A stretch of 64,000 bases of DNA from Tupaia tana (lineage: Eukaryota > Chordata > Mammalia > Scandentia > Tupaiidae), in the NCBI GenBank assembly GCA_026018925.1, contig JAKSZU010000009.1, forward strand, positions 84,828,139-84,892,138, given 5' to 3'. The translations under genes were made by a program, and so were the position numbers. The notes below the pieces were generated by a model, which did not search any database, was not told the DNA's origin, and saw only the letters and a list, made by a program, of their open reading frames with translations. This document shows positions 22,701 to 33,261 of this stretch, piece by piece. Every line of letters begins with the position of its first letter. Positions within the stretch are counted from its first letter, which is position 1.

Positions 22701-23679
22701 CTCTGAGGCATGATGATAAGTTATCTACTTGCCATCTTTCTATCCTTTTCTTATGCACACTAATTGCTATGAATTTCCCTCTTAAGACTGCTTTTGCTGT
22801 GTCCCATAGATTCTGGACACTTGTGCACTCATTATCATTAGTTTCCATAATTTTTTTTATTTCAGCCTTAATTTCTTCAGTAGTGAAGAAGTCATTCAGA
22901 AGTAGGTTGTTCAGTCTCCATGTGTTCGTGTATCTTCGGGGTTGTGTCTTGAAGTTAATCTTGAGTTTAATTCCATCATGGTCAGAGAAGATGCTGGGTA
23001 CAGTTTCTATGCCTTTGAATCTATAAAGGCTTGATTTGTGTCCTAATATATGATCTATCTTTGAAAAGGTTCCATGTTGGGGTGAGAAAAATGTATATGT
23101 TGTGGATGTAGGGTGGAAAGTTCTATAGATCTCTGTCAAGCCCATTCCATTTATAGTATCATTTAAGTCCTGTATCTCTCTATTTATTTTCTGTCTAGAA
23201 GATCTGTCTATAGGAGATAATGGGGTGTTGAGATCTCCAACAATTATAGTATTTCTCCCTATCTCTCCTTTTAGCTCCAGCAGTTTTTCCTTCACATATT
23301 TAGGTGCACCTGAGTTGGGTGTGTAGATATTTATAAGGGTTATGTCTTCTTGCTGGATTACCCCATTTACTATTATATAATGCCCTTCTTTGTCTCTTCT
23401 TACGGTCTTTGTCTTGAAATCTATTTTGTCTGAGATCAATATCACTACTCCAGCCTTTTTTTGATTTCCATTTGCATGGAGTATCTTTTTCCAGCCCTTG
23501 ACTGTTAGTCTATGTATGTCTTTATCCATAAGGTGAGTTTCTTGTAGGCAACAGATAGAGGGTTTCTGTTTTCTTATCCATTCAGCCAGTCTATGTCTCT
23601 TTACTGGAGAATTTAATCCATTGACATTCAATGTAATTATCGATATTTCCGTACCTGATCCTATCATTAAGTGAGCCAT
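19781..23679 (-). pseudogene. L1-D ORF2 (one frameshift, one nonsense codon)
   Basis: Endonuclease-reverse transcriptase for target-primed retrotransposition. The first 1,079 codons are open (23679-20440). Endonuclease residues are visible in NVNGLNSP (about 18-25), [13 protein letters not shown] and SDHDGIK. RT motifs are [23 protein letters not shown] and [13 protein letters not shown] 1-bp deletion near 20450 (CATTTTCC versus CATTTGCCC in L1-C) breaks the frame at NPIKRW. Downstream, TGA replaces the glycine of TDEWIG (about 20006). The C-domain zinc knuckle is CX3CX7QX4C: glutamine (codon 20243-20245) replaces the histidine kept by older copies here. Undamaged length would be about 1,299 codons. 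Chance frames on the other strand are not genes. Confidence 0.95.
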
Positions 23680-23722
23680 TTTCTTGGTTGCTTTTTGTTC
23701 TCATATAACTGTCTCTGATTTT

Positions 23723-24691
23723 TTAGCTTTCCTGGTATAATACTCCCTTCAGAACCTCTTGAAGAGCTGGTCTGGAGTTGGTAAATTCCTTCAAATTTTG
23801 TTTATTCGAGAATATTTTTATCTTTTTTTCCCATATGAAAGATAATTTTGCCAGGTATAGTATTCTTGGTTGAAATTGTTTTTCACTCAACACTTTTACT
23901 ATGCTTCCCCATTCTTTCCTTTCCTGCATTGTTTCGGCCGAGAGATCCGATGTTAGCCTGATGGGGTGACCTTTGTAAGTAACCTGGCGTTTCCCTCTTG
24001 CCAACTTTAGTATCTTGTCTTTATCTGTTGTTTTTGCCAGTCTGGCTATAATGTGCCTTGGAGAAGATCTTCTTGGGTTGATTCTACCAGGGGTCCTATG
24101 TATTTCCTGGGTCTGGATACTTGAATGCCTTTCTAGATTTGGAAAGTTTTCTTCCAGAATCTCATGGAATAAATTATCTAGGCCCTTATTATTTTCTTCC
24201 TCTTCTGGAATACCAATTATCCGGATGTTGGGGCGCTTAATAGTATCCAGTATTCCTCGTATATTATCCTCATTTTTCATGGTTGTTTTCTCAATCTTCT
24301 TGATACTTTTTTCTAGGTCAGATGTTTTGTCTTCTACATTGGAGATTCGATCTTCTGCCTGGTCTAACCTACTTTTAATACTTTCAAGGGAGGTTTTGAT
24401 TTCCTGTATCACATTCTTCAATCCTAAAAGTTCCATCTGGTTCTTGTTTAAGGTATCCATTTCTTCTTTCAAGTCGTTGAAGGACTTCCTCATCTCCTGG
24501 AGCTCCTTGTCTCTTTTCTCTTCCATCTCAGTTAGTTTGGTCACTACAAATAATCTGAATTCCTTATCAGACATGTCCACGAGGTCCATTGTATTAACTG
24601 TGGGTGGTGTAGTCCTGATGATTTCCCTTGGGGGAGAGGCCTTTTCTTGGTTGCTCATATTTCTTGAGCCTCTGCGATTGTTCCTAGTCAT
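23723..24691 (-). CDS. L1-D ORF1 protein, intact (322 aa)
   Basis: Complete ORF1 from ATG (MTRNNRRGSRNMSNQ) to stop. This nucleic-acid chaperone coats L1 RNA in a cytoplasmic ribonucleoprotein. Seen: a basic, proline-rich N-terminus (1-45); a coiled coil of about 45-150 with leucine-rich heptads (EMEEKRDKELQEMRKSFNDLKEE, SLESIKSRLDQAEDRISNVEDK); an RRM of about 150-240 beginning RPNIRIIGIPEEEENN and including FPNLERHSS; and a basic C-terminal domain with RPALQEVLKGVLYQES at the end. The length fits the family (about 320-360). The start is chosen by match to L1-B ORF1 and by its position after the 5' UTR. It is the only undamaged retrotransposon gene in the window. Whether it is transcribed is unknown. 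Confidence 0.93.
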   Translation of the reverse strand: MTRNNRRGSRNMSNQEKASPPREIIRTTPPTVNTMDLVDMSDKEFRLFVVTKLTEMEEKRDKELQEMRKSFNDLKEEMDTLNKNQMELLGLKNVIQEIKTSLESIKSRLDQAEDRISNVEDKTSDLEKSIKKIEKTTMKNEDNIRGILDTIKRPNIRIIGIPEEEENNKGLDNLFHEILEENFPNLERHSSIQTQEIHRTPGRINPRRSSPRHIIARLAKTTDKDKILKLARGKRQVTYKGHPIRLTSDLSAETMQERKEWGSIVKVLSEKQFQPRILYLAKLSFIWEKKIKIFSNKQNLKEFTNSRPALQEVLKGVLYQES

Positions 24692-25014
24692 CAGGTAATC
24701 TATATGTTTCTTCCTATCTGATTGTTAAAAGTTATACAGGCTTAGAAAATTGATGATTTCCCTTATGGTTGGCCTACCTGTTGCTCACAATTACCATTAA
24801 CTGTTGCCACTACCCTGGATAGCCCAAAGTCCTCACTGTCTCTAAGGAGAGGTGAGCCTTCAATTGACTGAATAAGTAACACCCCAAAAGCAAAGAAAAA
24901 CAGAATGAAAAAAGGAAATCGTGCGGCGCGCGCCGCGCGCTATTCAAATCACTACAATTCAAAAGTCCAAAGGCTAGTGGGAAAGGGTCAGAGGATGAGT
25001 GACAAGACCAGGTT
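24692..25014 (-). promoter_or_regulatory. L1-D unique 5' UTR with GC palindrome
   Basis: Non-repeated leader between monomers and ORF1, homologous to 16057-16348 of L1-B. It includes a very CpG-dense stretch at 24919-24940 whose core at 24923-24936 is a perfect 14-bp palindrome. L1 5' UTRs hold the internal promoter. This part is assigned by position only. Confidence 0.75.
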
Positions 25015-25354
25015 GGTCGGGCCTGCAGCCTGAGTCCGCCTGGAGCCCGGAACTGCTGGCCGGTTCGATCTGGGTTGCGGTTGGGGTGGGGTGGGAGTTC
25101 GCCTTAAAGTCCCAGACAACCAACCTGGGGTCCAAGGAGGAGAAACGGTGGGGATGCGTGGAGATTCAGAAGGGTCGTGCCTGCAGCCTCAGTCCGCCTG
25201 GAGCCCGGAACTGCTGGCCGGCTCGATCCGGGTTGCGGGTGGGGTGGGGTGGGAGTTCGCCTTAAAGTCCCAGACAACCAACCTGGGGTCCAAGGAGGAG
25301 AAACGGTGGGGATGCATGGAGATTCAGAAGGGTCGGGCCTGCAGCCTCAGTCCC
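25015..25354 (-). promoter_or_regulatory. L1-D type-1 promoter monomers (about 2.2 units)
   Basis: Units 159 bp apart (CCTTAAAGTCCCAGACAACC at 25101 and 25260 on plus). The sequence is close to the L1-C units and clearly related to the L1-B array when read on the minus strand. By analogy with mouse L1 monomers they should be the transcription-driving repeats. That is inference. Confidence 0.85.
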
Positions 25355-25371
25355 AAGAACAACCTACTTCT
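25355..25371 (+). repeat. Right target-site duplication of L1-D
   Basis: AAGAACAACCTACTTCT, identical to 19339-19355. L1-B ORF2 ([13 protein letters not shown]...) resumes here. Confidence 0.97.
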
Positions 25372-26106
25372 GAATGACTTCTTCACTACTGAAAACATTA
25401 AGTCTGAAATCAAAAAATTTATGAAAACAAATGATAATGAGTACAAAAGTGTCCCTAATCTACGGGATACGACAAAAGCAGTCATAAGAGGAAAATTCAT
25501 AGCAACTAGTGCACATTAAAAAAGGATGGAAAGATGGCAAATAGATAACTTAACATCATGCTTCAGGGAATTGTAAAAACAACAACAAACAAACCCTAAA
25601 AATGTCAGGTGAAAAGAAATAATAAAGGTTCAAGCAGAAATAAAAGAAATAGAAAATAAATGAACCATACAGAAAATAAATGAAAGCAAAAGCTGGTTCT
25701 TTGAAAAGATTAACAAGATCTACACACCATTGGCTAGACTTTTCAAGAAGAAGAAAGAAAGAAACCAGATAAATCAAATACGTGATAAAACAGGAAATAT
25801 TACAACACAATTAGTAGAAATACAAAATGTCATTAGAGAATACTATGTGTGACTATATGCCAATAAACAAGATAACTTGGAAGAGATGGACAAATTCCTG
25901 GATGCATATAATCTACCAAGATTGAATCAGGAGTACATAGAGAACCTGAATAGACCCATAACAAGCCAGGAAATTGAATCAGTAATAAGTAACCTCCTGA
26001 TAAAGAAAAACCCAGGTCCAGATGGCTTCACTTCTGAATTATACAAAACCTCTAAGGAAGAGTTAACCCCTATCCTACTAAAATTATTTCTAAAGGTTCA
26101 AAATGA

Positions 26107-26373
26107 GAGAACCAGCAGTTAGCGTAATGGCTATGTCGCTGGGCTCCCATGTAATCAACCGCGGTTCGCGTCCCAGACCCGGTGGCTTAAAACTTATGCC
26201 AGGTGCATGTGCGTATGTGCCCAAGATCCAGAGAGGAGAATGGAGGAGAAGGGATTGCGGCATGACCATCCCCCCTGGGGGGTGATTTCTCACTTTCTGT
26301 CTCTCTGTCTCTCTCTGTCTGTATGGCAAGTGCACGCACCCTATGGTGAAAACCTCTCCAAAAAAAAAAAAAA
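26107..26373 (+). mobile_element. tRNA-derived SINE, copy 6
   Basis: Full-length, with box B GCGGTTCGCGTCC. Target duplication TTCAAAATGA at 26096-26106 and 26376-26386 within L1-B ORF2. Confidence 0.95.
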
Positions 26374-27035
26374 AGATTCAAAATGAAGGAAACCTTCCAA
26401 ATTTATTTTATGAAGCCTCCATCATGCTCATTCACAAAACAGATAAGGACATGAGAAAAAAGGAACACTATGGACCAATATCATTGATGAATATAGCCAC
26501 AAAAAACTCTCAACAAGGTACTTACAAATCATATCCAACAACATATAACAAAGATTATTCATCACGACCAGGTAAGCTTTATCCCAGGGATGCAAGAGTG
26601 GTTCAACATATGCAAGACCATAAATGTAATACACCATATCAACAGAAAGAAAGATAAAAACTATATAATCATTTCAATTGATGCTGAGAAAGCATTTGGT
26701 AAAATACAACATCCTTTTATGATTAAAACCCTCGGTAAGATTGGTATAGAAGGGTCATTTCTTAACACAACAAAAGCCATCTATGAAAAACCTTCAGCTA
26801 ACATTATACTGAATGGGGAAAAGCTAAAAACTTTTCCAGTAAAAATGGTTACTAGGCAAGGCTGCCCACTTTCTCCGCTCTTTAATATAGTACTGGAAAT
26901 CTTAGCTAATGCAATCAGAGAAGAGAACAATATAAAAGGCATTCAAATAGGCAAAGAAGAGTAGAAAATATCTTTATTCACAGATGACTTGATGGTATAT
27001 TTAGAAGACCCAAAGGTCTACATGAAAAAACTTCT

Positions 27036-27297
27036 TTTTTTATTGGGAGAGGTTTTTGCTATAGGACACGTGCACTCACCAGACAGACAGAGAGGGATAG
27101 AGAGACAGAAAGCGAGAAATCACCCCCCAGGGGGGATGGCCATGGTGCAATCCCTTCTCTTCCATTCTCCTCTTGGGATCTTGGGCATGCACGCACACAT
27201 GCCTGGTGTGAGCTTTAAGCCACCAGGTCCAGGACACGAACCACGGTTGACTACATGGGAGTCCAGTGACATAGTCATTACGCTAACTGCTGGTCCC
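27036..27297 (-). mobile_element. tRNA-derived SINE, copy 7 (minus strand)
   Basis: Reverse copy with a short A tail. Target duplication ACATGAAAAAACTTCTT (27019-27035) versus ACATGAAAAAAATTTCTT (27298-27315). It lies against the sense of its host L1-B, an exception here. Confidence 0.93.
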
Positions 27298-28834
27298 AAC
27301 ATGAAAAAAATTTCTTGAAGTAATAAGTGAATACAGTGAAGTGGCAGGATACAAAATCAACATCCGAAAATCTATAGCATTTCTATATATGAACAACAAG
27401 TTGAACGAAATAGAGCTGAAGAAAGAAATCCCTTTCACTGTAGCCACAAGATGTATAGGATACCTAGGGATAAACCTAACTAAGAAAGCCAAAGACCTTT
27501 ATAAAGAAAACTATGAAAGTCTTTAAAAAGATATTGAAAGTGACATAAAAAATGGAAGGACATCCCATGTTCCTGGATTGGAAGAATTAACATAATCAAA
27601 ATGGCAATTCTACCCAAACTAATCTACATGTTTAATGCAATTCCAATCAAAATACCAGAAATACTCTTCACAGATCTAGAAAAGACAATCATGAAATTTG
27701 TTTGGAATCATCAAAGACCTTGTATTGCTAAAGCAATTCTGCGCAAGAAGAATGGAGTAGGATGCATATCACTCCCTGATCCCAAGATATAATATAAAGC
27801 TGTGGTCATTAAAACAGCATGGTATTGGCACAAAAAAAGACATGTGGACCAATGGAATAGAATAGAGACCCCAGAAATAATCCCCAAAGCTTACAGCCAA
27901 CTGATCTTTGACAAAGGATATCAGTAAATCCTTTGAGAAAAGAAAAACCACTTTGTTAAATGGTGCTGGGAAAACTGGGTATTCACCTGCAGGAAGATGA
28001 AACTGAAACCCCAACTTTCACCATTAACAAAAATCAACTCAAAATGCATCAAAGATCTGAATCTAAGACCTCAAACAATAAAACTACTGGTGGAAAATGC
28101 TGGGAAAACTCTGGGAGACATTGGAGTAGACAAAGATTTCTTAAATAGGACTCCCAAAGCACAGGCAATAATCCTTAAAATAGACAAGTGGGACTATATC
28201 AGACTAAGAAGTTTTTGCACAGCAAAAGACACAGAAACAAGTGTGAATCAACTACCCTCCGAATGGGAAAATATTTTTTACTAAATATGTCTCAGACAAG
28301 GGACTGATAACCAGAATACACAGGGAACTCAAGGGCCTTATGCGAAAAAAAAAATGATTAACCCAATTAAAAGATGGGCAAATGAGCTAAACAAAAGTCC
28401 CTCTAAGGAAGACATACAAACAGCCAAAAAGCATATGAGGAAATGCTCAACATCCCTCATCAAAAGGGAGATGCAGATAAAAACCACAATGAGATACCAC
28501 CTAACCCCTGTCAGAATGGCAAAGATTAAGAATATAAAAAATAATAAATGTTGGCAGGGATGTGGTAAAAAGGGAACCCTCCTATACTGTTGGTGGGAAT
28601 GTAAACTGGTTCAACACTTTGGAGAACAATATGGAGGTTCCTCAAAGATCTACAAATAGAACTACCATTTGATCCAGCAATCCCACTTCTGGGTATCTAC
28701 CCAAAGAACAGGAGAATGCTCAGTTGGAAAAGTGTTTGCCCATCAATGTTTATTGCAGCATTATTCATGATTGCCAAGACATTGAACCAACCTAAATGTC
28801 TGCAAACTGATGAATGGATTAAAAAGTGTGGCAT

Positions 28835-28983
28835 TCGCCGGGCGCGTGTGCGTGCGTGCCCAAGATCCCGAGAGGAGAATGGAGGAGAAGGGATTGCGGC
28901 GTGACCATCCCCCCTGGGGGGTGATTTCTCGCTTTCTGTCTCTATGTCTCTCTCTGTCTGTCTGGCGAGCACACGCGCCCTAT

Positions 28984-29027
<44 letters not shown>

Positions 29028-29052
29028 AAAAGAAAAAAAAAAAAGAAAAAAA
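28835..29052 (+). mobile_element. tRNA-derived SINE, copy 8, 5'-truncated
   Basis: Begins at the GCCGGGCGCGTG part of the body and lacks the whole tRNA-like head with boxes A and B. It has a long interrupted A tail. Flanking AAAAAGTGTGGCAT at about 28821-28834 and 29053-29066 shows it was inserted in this truncated form. Confidence 0.92.
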
Positions 29053-29277
29053 AAAAGTGTGGCATGTATACTCTATGGAATACTACTCAGCCATAAAAAA
29101 TAACAAGACCCTGGCATCTAATAGAAAGTGGGCGGATATGGAGGATCTATTGCCGAATGAAGTAGCCAGGCTATGAAAGAAAGATATTGTATGTATCCAC
29201 TTAATATATACCAACTATCCACATTCTATGGTAGAGAGCAAAATATTGGAGGACATAAAAGCAGTGAAAAGACTTAA

Positions 29278-29719
29278 TGAGGATAAGACTGTGGAATGAG
29301 GGGTGGTGGTGAAGAGTATAGAGAAAGATAGCAAGAGAACAAATAGAAAGGCATTATATTAGTGAGACACAGATACTGTTTATTACCTGTTGATGATGAC
29401 GTTTATAGTATTCTCAACTGGATTGGTGTGAGAAGTATTTCATGATGGGTAAAGTCTTTATACAAGGAAAATGAGAAATAGTGATTGGTTAAAAAAATAA
29501 TTGGAATAATAATAATAATAATAATAATTAGGGTGAAAATGAAGATATTGAATGATGAAGTGGGGATTTTAATGTCTCTGTAGTAACTGACATGCATGGC
29601 ATTCCATTTTGAAAAAGCAATGTAATACACTGTAAAGTAATATGTAATTCAATGTAATATAAACAAGATTATGATGATAATAAATAAATTCAAAAATAAA
29701 AAAAAATAAAAATAAAAAA
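29278..29719 (+). other. L1-B 3' UTR and tail
   Basis: Matches the reverse complement of the L1-C and L1-D 3' UTRs, including the (ATA)n stretch at 29505-29528 and the GGCATTCCATTTTGAAAAAGC block. It ends in an impure A-rich tail (29685-29719) before the right L1-B duplication. Confidence 0.9.
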
Positions 29720-29782
29720 ATAAATATCTATGCACCCAACTCAGAATTACCCAAATACATGAATAAAAAACTGCTAGGTAAC

Positions 29783-30085
29783 GACCAGCAGTTGACGTAA
29801 TATCTATGTTGCCGGACTCCCATATAATCGATCATGATTCGAGTCCCAGACCGGGTGGCTTAAACTCACGCCAGGCATATGTGCGTGCATGCCCAAGATC
29901 CTGAGAGTAGAATAGAGGAGAAGGCATTGTGACGTGGCTATCCCCCCTGGGGAGTGATTTGTCACTTTCTGTCTCTCTATCTCTTTGTCTTTCTGGTGGG
30001 TTCACGTGCCCTATAGCAAAAACCTCTAAAAAAGTAAATAAAATAAAATAAAATAAAATAAAATAAAATAAAATAATAAAATAAA
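29783..30085 (+). mobile_element. tRNA-derived SINE, copy 9, with (AAAAT)n tail
   Basis: Diverged head (GACCAGCAGTTGACGTAATATC). The tail has become about 10 units of TAAAA/AAAAT (30030-30085). Approximate target duplication AAAACTGCTAG versus AAACCTGCTA. Confidence 0.9.
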
Positions 30086-30266
30086 ACCTGCTATATCTAA
30101 AAGGAGAGATAGGTTGCAACACTATAATCATTGAGAATCTCAACATCCCATTATCTCTGTTAGATCTTATAGTCAAAGAATAAGCAAAAAGATACAGGAA
30201 TTGATACCATAAATTAAGTAGACTTGACACATCTATAGAGTTTTCCACCTTAAACCATAAAATAGC

Positions 30267-30525
30267 GACCAGTAGATGGCATAATGGTTAAATCGCTGGA
30301 CTCCCACATAGTCAATAATGGTTTGAGTTCCAGACCCAGAAAATTAAAATTCATGCTGAGTGCATGTGGGTACATTGTCAAAATATCTAGAGAAGACTGG
30401 AGGAGAAGGAATTGTGTCATGGCCATCCCCTCAAGGAGTGATCTCCCACTTTATGTCTCTCTGTGTCTGTCCCTCTGGTGACCATATGTGCCCCATACCA
30501 AAAATCTCTCCATAAAAAAACACAC
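30267..30525 (+). mobile_element. tRNA-derived SINE, copy 10
   Basis: Old, diverged copy (head GACCAGTAGATGGCATAATGG, box B-like GGTTTGAGTTCC). AAAATAG flanks both sides within L1-A ORF2. Confidence 0.88.
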
Positions 30526-31313
30526 CAAAAAATAGACATTTATCTTACATTCACACTAAACCTTTCTGACAACTGACCATACGATAAGAAACAGATCAAG
30601 CCTCTACAGATTCAAAGGCATAGAAACTGTATTCAGCATCTTCTCTGATCATGATGGAATTAAAATTGCTATTTATTAATTTCAGGAAAAATCTTCAAAA
30701 ATACACAAACACATGGAAACAAAACAAGCTACTACTTAATGACTCCTCAACTGCTGAAGAAATTAAGATCAAAATCAAAAGAATAATGGAAATCAATGAT
30801 AATGAATACAGGAGTTTCCATAATCTATGGGACACCATAGAAGCATTCATAAGAGAAAATTTCATAGCAACTAGTATACATAAGAAAAAGATGAAAAGGT
30901 GGCAAATAGACAACTTAACATCATGTCTCAATGAATTGATAAAAAACAAACCAAAAAAAAAAATCCAAAAGGGCCAGGAGGCACGGTTTTCTAATTTTTG
31001 CTTTTAAAAAATATAATATTTTAAAAATTTTTAATAGTTTTTTTCTTCTCTTTTTCGCTGTTTCTTGGTTGTTTTTGTTGCTGTCATTTCTCTCTGTGTT
31101 TCCTTTTCTGCATGCTCCTGGATGCTCAGATTGAACTTCAAGTTTGGGAAAAAACACACTTTCCATCAGATGACTAGAAGTCACTGCAGGACCACAAGAA
31201 ATATGGGAAAGCAAGAAAATACCTCTCCTCCAAGGGAAAAGAAAAACTTCTCTTCATCCACAGAGTTCAATAGAAATCAGGAAAATGTCTGATAAAGAAT
31301 TTAGAAAATTTGG

Positions 31314-31562
31314 GGGACCAGTAGTTAGCGTAATGGCTATGTCGCTTGACTCCCATGTAGTCGACTGTGGTTCATGTCCCAGACCCAGTGGCTTAAAACT
31401 CACGCTGGGCGCATGTGTGCATGCTCAAGATCCCGAGAGGAAAACAGAGGAGAAGGGATTGCAGTGTGGCCATGCCCCCTGGGGGGTGATTTCTCGCTTT
31501 CTGTCTCTCTCTCTCTCTGTCTGTCCGGCGAGCACACGTGCCCTATAGCAAAAAGCTCTAAA
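31314..31562 (+). mobile_element. tRNA-derived SINE, copy 11
   Basis: Head GGACCAGTAGTTAGCGTAATGG, standard body. It inserted at the AATTTAGAA stretch of L1-E ORF1, directly followed by copy 12. Confidence 0.93.
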
Positions 31563-31582
31563 AAAAAATTTAGAACTTTCAT

Positions 31583-31838
31583 GGTACCAGCAGTTAGTGT
31601 AATGGCTATATCGCTGAACTGCCATGTAGTCGACTGTGGTTCGAGTCCTGGAACTGGTGGCTTAAACTCACACTGGGTGCGTGTGCATGTGTTCCCAAGA
31701 TCCCGAGAGGAGAATGGAGGAGAAGGGATTGCAGCGTGGCTATCCCTCTGGGGCGTGATTTCTCTCTTTCTGTCTCTCTGTCACTCTCTGTCTTTCTGGT
31801 GAGCACACATGCCCTATAGCAAAAACCTCTCCAAAAAA
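31583..31838 (+). mobile_element. tRNA-derived SINE, copy 12
   Basis: Head TACCAGCAGTTAGTGTAATGG. AATTTAGAAC-like sequence appears before copy 11, between the copies, and after copy 12, so both used the same target in L1-E. Confidence 0.93.
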
Positions 31839-32795
31839 AATTAGAACATTTATAATGGCAAAGATAACAGAGATGGAAGAGAAGAGAGACAATGAACTGC
31901 AGAAGAGAAAGGAAAAAGAAGCTGATGAGTTCCGAGGGGTGAGAAAATTCTTGCAAGATCTAAAAGAGGAATTACATACTTTACAAAAGAATAAAATGAA
32001 ACTGTTAGAGATAAAGACTATAATACAGAAAGCCAAAATCTCTCTTGAAAGTTTTAAAAGCAAACTAGGTCATAGAGAAAATAGAATCTCAGACATAGAA
32101 TAGAAAATTACTGGCCTAGAAAAATCCAACACAAAGACTGAGAAAATTGCCCAAAAATTTAAGAATAATATACGAGAAATACTAGATACCATCAAACGTC
32201 CAAACATCCAGTTAATTGGCATTCCAGAAGGTGAAGAGACTCATAAGGACCTTGATAATCTATTCCATGAAATCCTGCAAGAAAACTTTCCAAACCTAAA
32301 GAGGCACTCAAAGATCCAGTACCAAGAAATACAAAGGACCCCAAATAGAATCAACCCAAGAAGATCTTCTCCAAGACATATTATAGCCAGGTTGACCAAA
32401 ACCACTGACAAAGACAAGATACTAAGATTGGCAAGAGAGAAATGGCAAGTTACCTACAAAGGATATCCCATCAGACTAAGGGAAGACCTCTCATCAGAAA
32501 CAATGTGAGCAAGGAAAGAATGGGAAAATATATTAAAAGTGTTAAGGGAAAAGCAATTGCAATGAGAATACTGTACCCGGCAAGATTATCCTTCATATGG
32601 GAAGAAAAGACAAGAACATTCTCAAATAAACAAAACCTGAAAGAATTTACCAGTACCAGACCAGATCTCCAAGAAGTTCTCAAGGGAGTGCTAAGTCAGG
32701 AAAATTAAATGTAGTCACACAGAAATAAGAGTTCAAAAACTAAGAAAATGGCAAACTTAATCATAGGGACAAGTCTGGAGTTGAGTATTATATCC

Positions 32796-33120
32796 CAGAA
32801 TTCAATCAGGAAGATAGAATCACAACACAAGTTAGATTAAGTACATGAGAATGAACTGGTGAAATAGCATTCTGTGACTTTTGACTAAAATATTGTTGCT
32901 TTTCTTATAGGCTTTGTTGTCCAGTTTTAAGAGTTTTTGTCCTGTCTTGAGTTGTCAATAGGATCATGTACCTACTATTTGAACAGAATACTAACCTGTT
33001 TCCAGGTTTTAAGTTTTAAGCAAATTTCCTTACCAATTCAAAACTGCTTTTCTTGGAATTATGAGCTGAACCTGCTATTGAAAATAGTTAGATTATTTAA
33101 GAAATTGAGTGATCAATAAA
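32796..33120. other. No gene; unclassified stretch
   Basis: Non-L1 sequence between L1-E and repeat family X. The motif GAGCTGAACCTGCTATTGAAAATAG-TAGATTATTTAAG near 33062 recurs in diverged form at 33545-33582, so the region probably holds fragments of another repeat. Confidence 0.4.
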
Positions 33121-33204
33121 AAGTGGGGGGGAAGTAATGGAATACAACTGTAGACACCAGAGATAGTGTAAGAAGAGGGTGGGAAATGGCAGAGGGTCAG
33201 ACAT

Positions 33205-33261
<57 letters not shown>

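Larger units (their letters stand above)
19356..25354 (-). mobile_element. L1-D: full-length young LINE-1 nested in L1-B
   Basis: Complete 6.0-kb reverse-strand L1. From its 5' end: type-1 monomers (about 25015-25354), unique 5' UTR (24692-25014), ORF1 (23723-24691), a short spacer, ORF2 (19781-23679), 3' UTR and a short A tail at 19356. A perfect 17-bp target duplication, an intact ORF1, retained CpGs and the lack of any SINE inside all mark it as the youngest large insertion in the window. Confidence 0.95.
17358..29277 (+). pseudogene. L1-B ORF2, interrupted by an LTR element, L1-D and three SINEs
   Basis: Starts ATGGCTCACTTTATG. Segments are 17358-17762, 18975-19355, 25355-26106, 26375-27035, 27298-28834 and 29053-29277. 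Endonuclease motifs ([17 protein letters not shown]-like) and RT motifs ([29 protein letters not shown]) are recognisable. There are many stops and indels. The zinc-knuckle histidine position is tyrosine (TAC at 28585-28587). The C-terminus GGHKSSEKT ends in TAA at 29275. This is the dead host of a series of later insertions. Confidence 0.9.
29720..30973 (+). pseudogene. L1-A ORF2, second segment (right of L1-B)
   Basis: Resumes with IYAPNS-like sequence after the right duplication of L1-B, then the LKGEIGC-TIIIE-LNIPLS region, then the [11 protein letters not shown] region and NNLLLND-like region (30700 on) up to the KIQKGQE position at about 30973. It is interrupted by SINE copies 9 and 10, with many stops. 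The next L1-A piece starts at 34358. Confidence 0.85.
31202..32708 (+). pseudogene. L1-E ORF1, carrying two SINEs
   Basis: ORF1 with the MSDKEFR motif, then two SINEs, then MAKITEMEEKRDNELQKRKEKE and a coiled coil to a stop at 32101. The RRM block (RPNIQLIGIPEGEE-like), RRSSPRHIIARLTKTTDKDK and a C-terminal frame ending in QEVLKGVLSQEN* at 32708 remain readable. Stops and frame changes make it non-functional. Confidence 0.88.
30974..32795 (+). mobile_element. L1-E: 5' UTR, ORF1 and the first codons of ORF2, inserted in L1-A
   Basis: A second L1 start interrupts L1-A ORF2. The 5' UTR is 30974-31201, ORF1 starts MGKQENTSPPRE at 31202, and the ORF2 start (ATGGCAAACTTAATC) at 32748 is lost after about 15 codons. 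L1-A ORF2 continues at 34358 from where it stopped at 30973. No clean duplication was found. Confidence 0.75.

Noticed and set aside
22436..24698. Plus-strand open frames of 196 and 227 codons opposite L1-D
   Set aside because: Shadows of L1-D ORF2 and ORF1. They are hydrophobic peptides typical of the antisense of A-rich L1 coding sequence.
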